Source of the DNA: Selaginella moellendorffii
Taxonomy: Eukaryota; Streptophyta; Lycopodiopsida; Selaginellales; Selaginellaceae
Assembly: GCF_000143415.4 (NCBI RefSeq)
Contig: NW_003314276.1
Span: forward strand, 248,899 to 312,898
DNA: 64,000 bases
Reading direction: 5' to 3'
This document shows, piece by piece, positions 26,743 to 37,200 of the stretch. The stretch's first letter is position 1. Each line of letters begins with the position of its first letter. The notes beneath the pieces are model-generated. The model was not told the origin of the DNA and did no database searches. It was given only the letters and a program-made list of their open reading frames with translations. A program made the position numbers and the translations under genes.

Positions 26743-27886
26743 TGTAAGGAACCAACTCCCTGAGGTGTCGTAGGCTAAAGGATCCCCAAAAGCATGACCA
26801 AAATGACAAAGAGTTCATCGGATGGGACCGAGTCTGAGATCGACTCCAAAACTGACTCTGACACCGAGTTTGAGATAGAGTCCGGGATCGAGTCCGAGGT
26901 TGAATTGGAGACCGAGTTCGAAACCGAGTTCGAGACTGAGTTCAAGACAAAGTCCGAGATCCGAATCAGATCCGAGACCGAGTCCGAGGTCGAGTCCCAA
27001 GTTGAGTCTGAGATCGGGTCCGAGATCGAGTCCAAGACCGAGTCTAAAGTCAGGTCCGAGATCGAGTCCGAGATCGAGTCCGAGACCAAGTCCGAGTATT
27101 AATACAAGTTAAGGGGTGAAAGCCCAAAGTGTGTGTCTCCCAAGGGAGGGGGATGCAGGGGGTTCCAAAAGTATAGTCGGGATAGTGAGGTCCAGGAACC
27201 AGTCTTGAAGGAACTCTCTAGTAGTGCTTCCAAACTGACTTGAGGTTGAGACTAGGGCTGAGGGGCCTTGGGTGGGAGTGAGCATGGACTTGTGTGGTGC
27301 CAGAGGGGCCACCCAAGGAAGTGCTCAAGAGCAACTCCCACTCCCGAAAGGGAAACCGACTGTGGCGCTCTCGGCTCATGTGGAGTGGTGCCCACTTGAG
27401 TACCTTGTGGCTCATTGGTCCTCACCCTTCCTAGGGGCTTGGGCCTTCCCTTCAGGATGGAAGTGGGGGGGTTAGAGGTACCCATACCAGGCCGTTAGGC
27501 CACAGTGTTTCGCCCTGGTGTCCCGAAGCAAGTGTTGCACCTAAGACTTGGGATTTAGAGGGTCCCATGATCAAGTCTTATTGTACCAAGGGGTGTTAGG
27601 AATCTGGAGGCTTAGTGTGCTTGGGTGCTTGTGCTTGCGGGGAGTGTAGCTGAACCTTAAATCCAGTCTAACACAAGGAGGGGGATGGGAGAGATTTGGG
27701 AATCCATGGATGGATGGCTAACACTCCGTTGCTCGTGCAGTGAGTAGCTAAAACCAAATAAGACTAAGGAGGAGCTAGTACAATAGGTGGGAACCTTGGC
27801 AAGGGAACTTAGCAAAAGCCAAGGCAGTGTTGGTCGGATAGACGAGGTAAGCTGGCAAATTGAAAAGGAAAAAATTGTGGCTTACA
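26743..27886 (+). repeat. LTR-B solo LTR with minisatellite
   Basis: 1144 bp from TGTAAGGAACCAACTCC to ATTGTGGCTTACA. Flanks CTCTA (26738-26742) and CTCCA (27887-27891) form a 5-bp target duplication with one mismatch, and the interrupted GAGCTC minisatellite confirms insertion. The GAGTCC/GAGATC minisatellite is at about 26818-27105. The GGTGAAAGCCCAAAG and GGGGGTTCCAAAAGTATAGT blocks are shared with LTR-A and LTR-L. Confidence 0.8.
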
Positions 27887-27990
27887 CTCCATGGCCAAGA
27901 GTTCATGGCTACAAGAGCTTCACTGTGACTGAGAGCTCTATAGCTGCAAGAGTTCCATGGCTAAGAGCTCTATGGCCAAGGGCTGAATAA
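27887..27990 (+). repeat. GAGCTC-rich minisatellite, right half
   Basis: Continuation of the array at 26590-26742. It ends about 50 bp left of the large DNA transposon. Confidence 0.65.
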
Positions 27991-28041
27991 AGATTAAACC
28001 TAGTGCTCCAGTGTCTCATATCCTGATCCAACACCTCATAT

Positions 28042-28065
28042 AAGCTCTATTTCGTTAAAGTGGGA
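28042..28065 (+). repeat. Left terminal inverted repeat
   Basis: 24 bp beginning AAGCTCTATTTCG, identical to the reverse complement of 40327-40350. With the flanking palindromic ATAT the match extends to 28 bp. A second GGGA (28081-28084, in AAAATGGGAC) follows as a possible subterminal repeat. Confidence 0.92.
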
Positions 28066-28657
28066 TTTATTCAGTAAAATGGGACTAGGTACAAATTTTC
28101 AAGTATTTGAAAATGACGTGAAATTATATGATTTTTGTCCAGGGGCTAGACATATCTGGGGCATGGTGACTAGCGCGGTGACTTTGTGTCCAGACTGAGT
28201 CCATCTGGTTGTATAATAAATCTCATTGTCAAGGTGAACAAGCCGAATCTGAAGCTAAAGAAGAGCGATGGAATGCGCGCACACACTATTTGTTTGTTCA
28301 TTGAGCATGTGGTGAGCTTTCCAAGATGAACGTCATTCCTATTAGCCAGACATATAACTTAATGGTGAGAACATTTAGATATTATTCAATGTTATCTTTT
28401 TCTAACGAATCTAATTGTGAAGGTGTAGCAAGAGGCATTGCTAGTCTGGAGAAGTCATTTAACTCATTTGACCCTTAGTGTATTTTCATGAAACTAAATA
28501 ACATTCATATTATTAAGGAATTTCTCTAGTACCTTTTTTTTACGACATAGAGGCTTGCATTTCTTTCAAAGGTGATTTAGTAAAAGGCCTGAGGGCACAT
28601 GCCATTCTATTTCTCAGACCGGTATTAAGATATACTAGTGCAAAGGGCCACATGCCA
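28066..28657. other. Left subterminal non-coding region of the transposon
   Basis: No open frame of note. Holds degenerate copies of the element's palindrome at 28584-28606 and, across the transposase stop codon, 28642-28659. Probably 3' UTR plus transposase-recognition sequence. Confidence 0.5.
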
Positions 28658-31600
28658 TCACGCCTCCTCTGATTCAGATTCGGATTGTTCACCTTGAAAT
28701 AAAATACATTAGAAACTTAGTAAAGGAATATTAATGAATCTCACCTTGAACCCGGGTTATGAATGCTCTTGCTGCATCTCTTGCATGGTCTGGCAAGGTG
28801 ATGGTGGCACTCTGCTTCCGCATCCAACCATGCACAACATTATCCACCGATATGCTCATGCTGGGATCCCTTGGATTCAGCACCCATCTCTTTTCTAGGC
28901 AATCCTTCGTATATCTGAAACTTGGCTTGAACCACTCCACAGTTACATTGAAGGAGTTAGTTTCCGCGTCCTCCTCTGCATCAGTGATGCAGCGCCCCAC
29001 CCATATCATTTGTTTTTTATTACTGGGTCTGACAAGCACAACCATTCCTTTGCAGACCTGTACTGGATTGAATGCTGAATCTGGCTTCTTGTTCCTCGGC
29101 CCACAATAGTGATCCTCAACATCATTATCTATCACTGCATTTCCAGAGGACATTGTTCCGCTACTATCTGGTGCTCTGGGTTCTGGCCAAAAGGACTCTT
29201 CCAATTCTTCATATACAACCGGCCCATTTTGGATAGCAAATATAATCTTCTCCCAGTATTCGAGCAAAGGCTTGCACCTCTTAAAATAGGATTCTCCACC
29301 AAACACCAACCCCCTCTTCCAGAAGGCAATATGCTGTCTAATCCCGGCCACTATACTTTCCTGGTCTTTGAGTCCATCTGGGTGCATCGGCCGTGGGGAA
29401 CCCTGAGGAATCATAGGTTCCCCAGTTATGGAATCTCTCTTGAAGAATTCAATGCCATCCACTGGCAGCCACACTGTGTCCCATTCTCTCATCTTGTACC
29501 TCATCACTGGAGCACCGTCACGCATGCTGAAATGAAACTGAAGAGGCTTGGAGTGGCCAATCAGCGTTTTGGATCCGTCCCTGATGTAGCCTCTTACAAA
29601 CCCCTTAAAGTCTGGAACCTCTGTCATAAGTGCAGCTTCAACAGTGCCTTTGATGCAATTTTGGAATTCATCGTAGAGTTGTGGGAGGGTGAGGACATTG
29701 GATCGCCGGAGGGACTCTGCCAGGTGACTGAATATGGCATCGATGTCTTCATGAGTGTGCCCAACCATGAGAAAGCCAAGTGTAACCGTTTCAAATATGC
29801 CTTTGGCAACAAGCATCGCCAAGTACGCGAAGACGTACATGTTTTTGTTCTCACTGCCAGCATTGTCTGTTTGGAGCAGAAGATGGGGTGGAAGGCCACA
29901 TCGGCTGCAAGAACTTCCTTGAGATTCTGCTTCATTTGGATGAGGTTGTGCATTCACCGGGCGACCAGCCTCGTCGGAATGGCATGAGGCCTCACGTGAT
30001 AACCCTACAATCTGACAGCCACCATATTCACTGGGATGGCATGGGGCCCCACGCAATACTGCAAGCCTTTGCTCCTCCTCCAGCTGAACCCTGTATGGGG
30101 TTCGATCGACAAGGGCCTTATGCAAGGGTTGGCCGTTCAGCTTAGTCTGCGCACTTTGCAGAGACCTTAAGTGTTTTGCTAGGGACGCAATCTGCACCCC
30201 CGCCACCCCATAGAGGTACAAAGAAGTTCCTATAGTTCTGGGCACCATGCCCATGAGCGATTATGCCAAACAGAGACACAGGCAGCTGCATGGATGAAGA
30301 GATTGCCTTGGGGGCAGGATTGAGTCGAGGTAAGCACGTCTTTTTCTGGTCCATTTTGTCGTGGATGATGCAGAGGTAAGAGTCAGGTCTCTCCATGGAG
30401 AGAATCCTGTTATGATAATATCCAGTCCTGCAGCTTCTCTGCTCGATGTTGTGGTCGAGCCGCCTTCTAACCAACGTCTCTTGCTCTTGAGCGCTGCAAG
30501 AATTCTTCGACAAAGCCATTTTGATAGCAGTGCACTCGTCACACTTTGAAAAGCTGGAGTACTTTCCTATACTCACATCCCTGAACCTATTGCTCCACAA
30601 TCTACTAAATCTAGATTGGCTCAGCTTCCTGTAGCCATTAGTCTGGAGTTCCCGATTCACATCTTCCAATATGGCCCCCTTGGTATACATGGAAGGGAGA
30701 ACTCGTTGGGTGTCTCGTATTCCATCTTCCAAGAGGCGGGTTTTATGTGGTTGCTGCTCGCTACATGTCTCGACAAACCTCTTGAAGATTGCCTCTCCAT
30801 ATACAACATGACCCCTAGTTTTGTGCGTACCGTCGTTCCCATGGACTGCCTGTTGAACCCTTTGTTCCTCAAACTCAGTTTTGATTCTGTAGAATGTGGT
30901 TCGAGGGACTCCATAAATGATTCTCTATGCCTTCATGCAGACCAAACCCCTCTGGAAGACCATGCCCCCCACCTGATGTTCTGAAGCATCAACAGATGAC
31001 CGTAATGCCTCATACACAAAATTGCGAGCTGCCTTCCAGGACAATGTCTTGTATCTTGCTCTCTCCTCTTCAATAGCATCCCAATCAGCATGTTGACAGC
31101 ACCTCCTCTTGCAACAAGCAACTATCGAGACCATTCGAACCTCTATCGCCATTTTCTGCCTTTTCGGTTCGTTGCTCAGATCCCTTTGGCTGCGCTGTAG
31201 GAAGGTGTACTTTCTTTTCCCATGGAGATGTTCTGTCATCAGTTGTAGTGGTGTTTGATTGTGAATCCTTCACATTCTCAAACACTAAATGCCTCAATTT
31301 CCACTGCACAATGCTTCCAATAGTCAGACTGTTTTCTTCTGTGTCAACAACCTCTAAAATCGCAACTCCAATATCATCCCAGCCCAATTCTTGATTAGCA
31401 ACCGCATCTCTTGGATCGATAACTGTGGCTAAGCCCTCAGCTACCACCTCCCCCTCGGGGTTGTTTAGAAACACCTTTGCCTGAATCCATGTAGCACGGT
31501 TCTTAAGATCCACGGAGGGAACATGCGTCGCACTTGTGCTGTCCCCAACATCTGCTTTCTTCTGCAGATTTTTCAAGGCAACAACAACATTTACCTCGAC

Positions 31601-31789
31601 GACCATCTCTCCTCGTTCAATAGCGACCACATTCCCATCGAAGACAGTCTCTACTGATACAGCAGCATTGCCTTCCCCAAGCCTTTGACAGTGTATAACA
31701 AAGTTCCGATCCATAGACACAAGGGTCCCTTTTGCAACTCTCTTCCCACCATTCAAAATGTAAACCTTTTCCCCAACCCTGAAGGCCAT
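28658..31789 (-). CDS. DDE-type transposase candidate (DUF7869-like) with En/Spm TNP1-like N-terminal repeats
   Basis: Starts at ATG 31789-31787, just after a CTTTCAG acceptor, and ends at TGA 28660-28658. Exon 1 (31789-31274) holds two copies of a small domain (VAKGTLVSMDRN...LGEG and VAEGLATVIDPRD...LGWD) resembling the plant TNP1/En/Spm domain. A 79-nt intron (31195-31273) leads to a cysteine cluster (CCKRRCCQHADWD). Then come IIYGVPRTTFYRIK, IIHDKMDQKKTCLPR, FGIIAHGHG, LLLQTDNAGSENKN and FLMVGHTHEDIDAIFSHL. The three D/E-bearing motifs look like an RNase-H-fold DDE/D triad; I recall the same motif set from the animal DUF7869 family. The last intron (28693-28744, 52 nt) gives an acidic SESESEEA tail. 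The frame between about 29950 and 30260 is not resolved, and an in-frame TAG lies at 30927-30925 unless a 48-nt intron (30925-30972) removes it. Role inferred: element mobilisation. Confidence 0.75.
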
Positions 31790-32136
31790 TCTGAAAGTTA
31801 AGACCATACAAAAAATGATTGGAGAATGGCCTAAATCATAACATACCAAACAACCTCAATAGCATGAGGCCACATGCCATTATTCAAACATGCTATTGAC
31901 ACCCACGTGAAATTTTGCATTCACAAAATTGGCATGAGGCCTCATGCCATCTTGATATACACACAGTTGCAGGCAAGTAAAAACATACATGACAATACGC
32001 TAGCCATGAAATTGCAAGGGCCCAAGATGGCATGTGGCCTCATGCCATTTCTAAATGTGGTCCTAAACCATTCCATGGTGAACATACCAGGAAGCACAAG
32101 TGCCGAATATCAAGAGGAAGCGGTAGCCACACCAAA

Positions 32137-32335
32137 GACAGTGCCGCTTGCAACACCGCAACTACTCGTAGCGCCGCTCGCAACACCACAACTGCTCGTA
32201 GCACCACTCGCACAAACTGCCACTCGCATAAACTGCCACTCGCAATGGCGCTCACAATGCCGCAACCGCTTGTAGACGCATAAACCACAGCTCACAACGC
32301 CGCTTACACAAGCAGTGCTCACTGCGCTCAGCGGA
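32137..32335. repeat. GC-rich imperfect tandem repeats
   Basis: Repeats of CGCTCGCAACACC / ACTGCTCGTAGCACC type with decreasing order; codes in either strand only for low-complexity peptide (RSAARNTTTARS), so treated as non-coding. Confidence 0.6.
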
Positions 32336-32638
32336 ACCAAGAACACGGCGCACAAAAATGATAGACCTAGGAATGAGTTCGAGAATTCAAAAATAACACA
32401 CGCTTGAACGTCACATCAAATCCTCTGACAAACCAGATCTTATGATTCCTCTGACAAATTTCAAACTGAGTAGCTTCTAGACTTTGCTGTCGGAGGTTGA
32501 ACTTTGTCACATCATGTCCTTGCCTCGATCCAGCTGTGCCATGTCAGTGATTCAAACTTTGCCATGCCATGTCAGCGATCCGCGCCAAGATTATTCGCCG
32601 TGTAAAGGAATAATTATGCTGTGTGTGTACGTCCATTT

Positions 32639-32735
32639 ATGGCAATATAAGGCCACACGCCATTCAAAGAATAATGCTAGTCGAGCATTTTTTGGTGCAT
32701 TTTTGGGTTCAAAATTGCATGAGCCCACACGCTAT
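32639..32735 (+). repeat. Duplicated block, copy 1
   Basis: Palindrome plus downstream CGAGCATTTTTTGGTGCATT and GCATGAGCCCACACGCT. Matches 33570-33670 in the same order and spacing. Confidence 0.7.
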
Positions 32736-33073
32736 AAAGTTTACCTGTACCAAAAATAGAAACAGCTTTATTTACTTGGGAATTTAAGTGGTTGAGGCAT
32801 TTTTAAACTTACAAACACATGCCCTACTTACATTCCTTTGGTTGCTTAAAATTCAAAAATATTATAAACCTTTCTTTTTGCATTTTCAATATTTTCAATT
32901 ATGGATTTTGATTTTCGCAGGACCAGCCTAGTAATCTATTTGCATTCCGTCATGTTTATAGCTAGCTTTCGTTTGTCCCCTTCGCTAGCCTGAGATACAT
33001 CTGCTCGGCATCTGCATCTTACAGCATTTGCCCAGAAAGGGCATCTTTCTTCACGCAGCATTTGCCACATGTT

Positions 33074-33098
33074 TAGGGTTAGGGTTTAGGGTTTAGCA
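33074..33098 (+). repeat. Short interstitial plant telomere-like repeat
   Basis: Three and a half TTTAGGG-type units, one of them shortened to TTAGGG, in the divergent region of the transposon. Telobox-like sequence is common in plant promoters, so this need not be telomeric. Confidence 0.7.
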
Positions 33099-33569
33099 AT
33101 TCAGTAGCTTGATAAACATGCAAATACAGAACTTGATGCAAAATCCTTTGATATGTCACAATGCTCCTAGGACCATAAACACATTTCAATAGAGAGGGTC
33201 CTTTCATTTCATAACTCCTTACGTAGATCTTGGTGAAACCAGAGTTAGTGAGGCTGGTTTCTTGTGATCCCGAATCTGATTGTGATGTCCCTTTGCAGTG
33301 TCGATGGAAAGGTCAATGCACACCAAACTATAGAATCTTGGAGCAAAATAACGGTCGGATCTATGGAAAATGCCCCTGAAACATTGTAAGGCTCGTGTGG
33401 TCTCATGTGGTGTCCGATCGAGATGCTTCTTTGCAGGGTCATCAAGAAGGACATTGTATACCATTCTATAAAATCAAGTTGCGATCTAACGGTTGGATCT
33501 CCAGGAAACTCAAAACAATCTCGCACGTGTTAGAATATTCTAGGAATATACTCTTATGTGCTCCTGAAA

Positions 33570-33670
33570 ATGGCATGTGGCCCCACGCCATTCAAGAGAT
33601 AACGCCAGATGATGCCGAGCATTTTTTGGTGCATTTTTTGGGATCAAAATTGCATGAGCCCACACGCTTG
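33570..33670 (+). repeat. Duplicated block, copy 2
   Basis: Second copy of 32639-32735, including the palindrome, CGAGCATTTTTTGGTGCATT and the GCATGAGCCCACACGCT tail. Confidence 0.7.
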
Positions 33671-34286
33671 AACATCTGGCATTTTTGGAAATACAAGATG
33701 CTTTGGAATATCCAATCATGCATGGTATAAATATAGCGAGGGTATTAAATGATATCCCAATCATGATCTTTCTTTTGGATTTCGCGTGCATGCAGTCCGA
33801 GGAATGATGACGTTGTGGATTTCTTTTGGATTTCACGCATGCGCGCGGCGATCCAGAAATTAATGGTGGCACCCAAGTCCGAGGAATGATGACATGGCGG
33901 GATTACCAACCGTCGTGACATTTCGCGCGTGTGAGGTTAGGTTTTGCATTTTGCTTCGTACTCGCGCTCGCATCGCGCTCCCACTTCTCTACAGGTTTCT
34001 CGTGTGCATCGGCGTCCACTCGCGCTTGCATCACACTCGCGCTCGCATCGCACTCGCATCGTGCTCGTGTGCATCGGCGTCCACTTCAAGACACACCCAG
34101 TTTGTAACTTCGCCGCCAACTCCGCCGCCCACTCCGCCACCCACACGCAGCCCACTTGGCGTCCCGGGAGATTTCAGCGCCACTCTCCAACTGTAAGTTG
34201 CAGAGTAGCCTTGCTGCTACGATCCGCTGCACACACAGTGCACATTCGCCAGCGAGTCCGGTTGTCACGCCTCCATTCGGCTTCAA

Positions 34287-37200
34287 ATGGTAAGTCTTTT
34301 AGGCCAAGTAGAAAATGGCATGAGGCCACATGCCATTCAGTAGCAACATTAGCATGCACCGATTGGGCTCTCGAGTGCAGTCCGGTTACAGATGGCGTGT
34401 AGCCTCACGCCATCTTAGGATCCAGCCTCAAGACATCTGATGCAGTGGTGAATGGCGTGTGGCCTCACATTATTTCCAGCTGCTAGCTTTTCATCTGTCA
34501 GCTCTAATTGTTGTGCATTTCTGAACAGGCGAGGAATTGCGTTCTTCTTCCAGCCACTATCAATGTGGATGCAGAGAAGGGGGAGGAGCTCACCAGTTGG
34601 ACTTACGGGATGGAAGGCGAGGATCTGAGGCTGTACAACACAGATGGTGGGAGAAAAGAATGCATGGGGATCCTCATCCAAGTGACAGACACTCCATGCA
34701 GTTCCATGCAAGAATATGGACTGGCACTTGTGGTAGAGACAGCGTCTGCCTTCAAGATCCACCTTGCACATCCTAGCGGCTTCCCGGAGGGGGGCAGCGG
34801 CTATGAGGAATTCCTAGAGGGAGCTAGGGAGAGGTTGTCCAGGAGGCCCACAATTTCAAAGGCGCTGCGGGTCTATGAAGATCACATGGAATCCACGAAC
34901 CTCACCTACGGCGATGTTCAAAAACTATATTCCAACATTGAGCCGTTGAGAGTGACTCCAGTTCGTGAAGCGAAGGGGAAGGGGGTCGATCTGGAAACTA
35001 CCCCGAAGCAGAAAAGGGTGGTCAAGCTCAAGCCGACGTCCGACTCTCCTCCAAAAAAGAAGCTACTCGGTGATGCCATTGCCTCGGGTTCGAACACTAC
35101 ACCCACCAAAAAGAAGAGCCGCAAAGAGCAGAAAGAGCAAGAAGAGGCAGCAAAAATCGTCGCAGATAATAGTACTTGTTACTATTCCAACAAAGTATAT
35201 ACAATCGACGTGAGCCGTATCGACATCCAAAGCAAATACAACCACAGGCTAGTATCTGATGAGTGGGTGGAGAAACTGAAGCAGAAGATGCTGGCAAGTC
35301 CAGTAACACCCGACATCGCAGACGTGATCCCCTACTACCGAACAATGAAGGGCGAGATGAGGTTTCCAGACTTGATCAATAGGAAGGTGTTGGACGATCA
35401 GAACATCCGGTTCTATGCCGTCTCCGGGCAGCATTCTAGCTTGGCGATGCAAGAGATAGTTGTGGATATTATGGTGGGCGAGGAGGTGAAGAAAGTCTTC
35501 AAGACAAGAGTTGTCCGCCTGATAAAAGGCAACTCGCCCCTCCGATCTATCATATACATCTCCCACGCGCAGAATGTCAAGCAAGAAACGTGCTACAAAT
35601 CGGGTCTGCACGAGACATTGGCACGAACACGGAAGCTCTGGGTTCAACTGAAGAAGCCACAAAAACCAGGACAAGGACGTGCACTAGCAACTAGCGCCTG
35701 GCAGGTAAGCCTCGTTGCATGTGGCATAGCATGTGGCCTCACGCCATTTCCATTGTAGGAATTCTCGAGTCTTCTCTCGAAAACACTGGGGGTCAATGAC
35801 ACACTCAGCATCCATAACATTCTACTCGCGACAAAAGTTGTTTTTGACAAATGGGTAGATGTGCTGAGGAGGTACCATGACGGGGAGTTGCCAAACTCAA
35901 TGGGTGTGGAGGACGGCCGGAAGCCCAATGATTTGAAGCTCAACGCCTTGCGTTTCTCGCGGTCTCTAGACGACGACGACCTTCTGACAGTGGCTAATGC
36001 TCTTCTACGTGGTGAGGTAGTCTTCAACAAGACCAAAATGACTCCCGGCCATATTGTGACATACGAGGACTTGTGCACGACTCTTAGAGCTCATGCGCTA
36101 TTGAAGGATTGGATCTTCGAGGAAGTGGCCGTGGAGAGGGTGAGCATCGACACCACGCAAGAGATGATGGAAGCGCTGGATTTGTCAAATGAAGATATCG
36201 ACGAGTACATGAAGGGGGCCCCCAAGTTCATCAATCTGCTGCGGAATGCCACGAAAAGTAAAGCTGAGAAGTTGGATCAGTATCCAAATTTCATTAAGAT
36301 TGATGTCGACCGCCGACTTCAAAAACAGCTTGACCCCGCAGCAGAGGCCTATCGAGAACCTTACCAGGTATACTTGAATTCGGATGAGGATCAAAGGTGG
36401 AGGAGCATCGTTTCCCGCGGAGATGAGCAGGTCAAGAACATCTTTTGTGTGATGGACTTCACAAACGAGGAGATCACTCATGCAGACGAAGTCAGCTCCA
36501 TCATTGACTTAATGGTGGGACTTGCGGAGGTGGAATCTTTAGTCCACTATATGATCTACGACTCCGAATCCTATCACAAGTTCTGGAAGGCCTTGAACGA
36601 GGTGAAGGCTCGGTTGAAAGGCAAGGAGATGCGGTAGATCCATGGGATAATGGCTAAGAAGAAGATACCGACGAATGTCCGCATCTTCACACTTGCCCTT
36701 GTTATTGGTCCTGCAGCAGAGTGGGACTGGAGTGACTTCCCAGCTTCGTTCGACAAGGCCAATCGAATTGATCTGAGGGAGGTCAATATACCCGTGCCTG
36801 AGGAACTAAAGACGGCTATGGAGCTTTTGAATCCAAAGAAAGCTCCAGGTGCAGCATGGGAAATGCTCAGTTGGGTCTTCAACGCAATAGCGGGTGGGTC
36901 ACCTGCTTCCGACTCCAAGGGCAAATGCGTTGTCGAGTACAACTGCGGCGGACTATTCTTTCGAGCCGCACTACTCAAGGGTGTCCCGTGTGTTGCGGTG
37001 ACAAACTCCATTGAAGAGGTGACTTCAATGGAGCATATAATTACAGTTGCCAAAGAAAAACAGTATCTTCTCTGCGAACCTGGTGAGTACACACTTTAAG
37101 TTTAAATGTTATCTCACAAGCTCTGTATGCAGGAGCGTGGCCACCCCCAGATGCTGAAACGGCGTTAACAGCTACTGTTGAAGATACCCATGTTGGGCCG

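Larger units (their letters stand above)
31790..34286. promoter_or_regulatory. Divergent intergenic region of the transposon
   Basis: 2.5 kb between the two divergent start codons. It holds five palindrome copies in upstream non-coding DNA, a short telomere-like tract (33074-33098), a duplicated block (32639-32735 and 33570-33670), two tandem units of about 150 bp (33240-33385 and 33400-33540), and CGCTCGCAACACC-like and CTCGCGCTCGCATCG-like imperfect repeats (32137-32335 and 33950-34100). CTTTCAG at 31796-31790 suggests a 5' UTR intron in the transposase gene. No TATA box can be fixed. Confidence 0.5.

Noticed and set aside
29109-29987. 292-codon plus-strand open frame
   Set aside because: It is antisense to the transposase core, whose minus-strand translation carries conserved motifs; the plus frame has none.
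33944-34402. 152-codon plus-strand frame upstream of the ParB-like gene
   Set aside because: Low-complexity His/Arg/Ser peptide from CTCGCGCTCGCATCG repeats, crossing the proposed start codon and intron in another frame.
34508-34528. Translation start of the ParB-like gene at a TTG at 34508
   Set aside because: Non-ATG; the ATG at 34287-34289 followed by GTAAGT and the acceptor ending at 34528 give a normal spliced start in frame.
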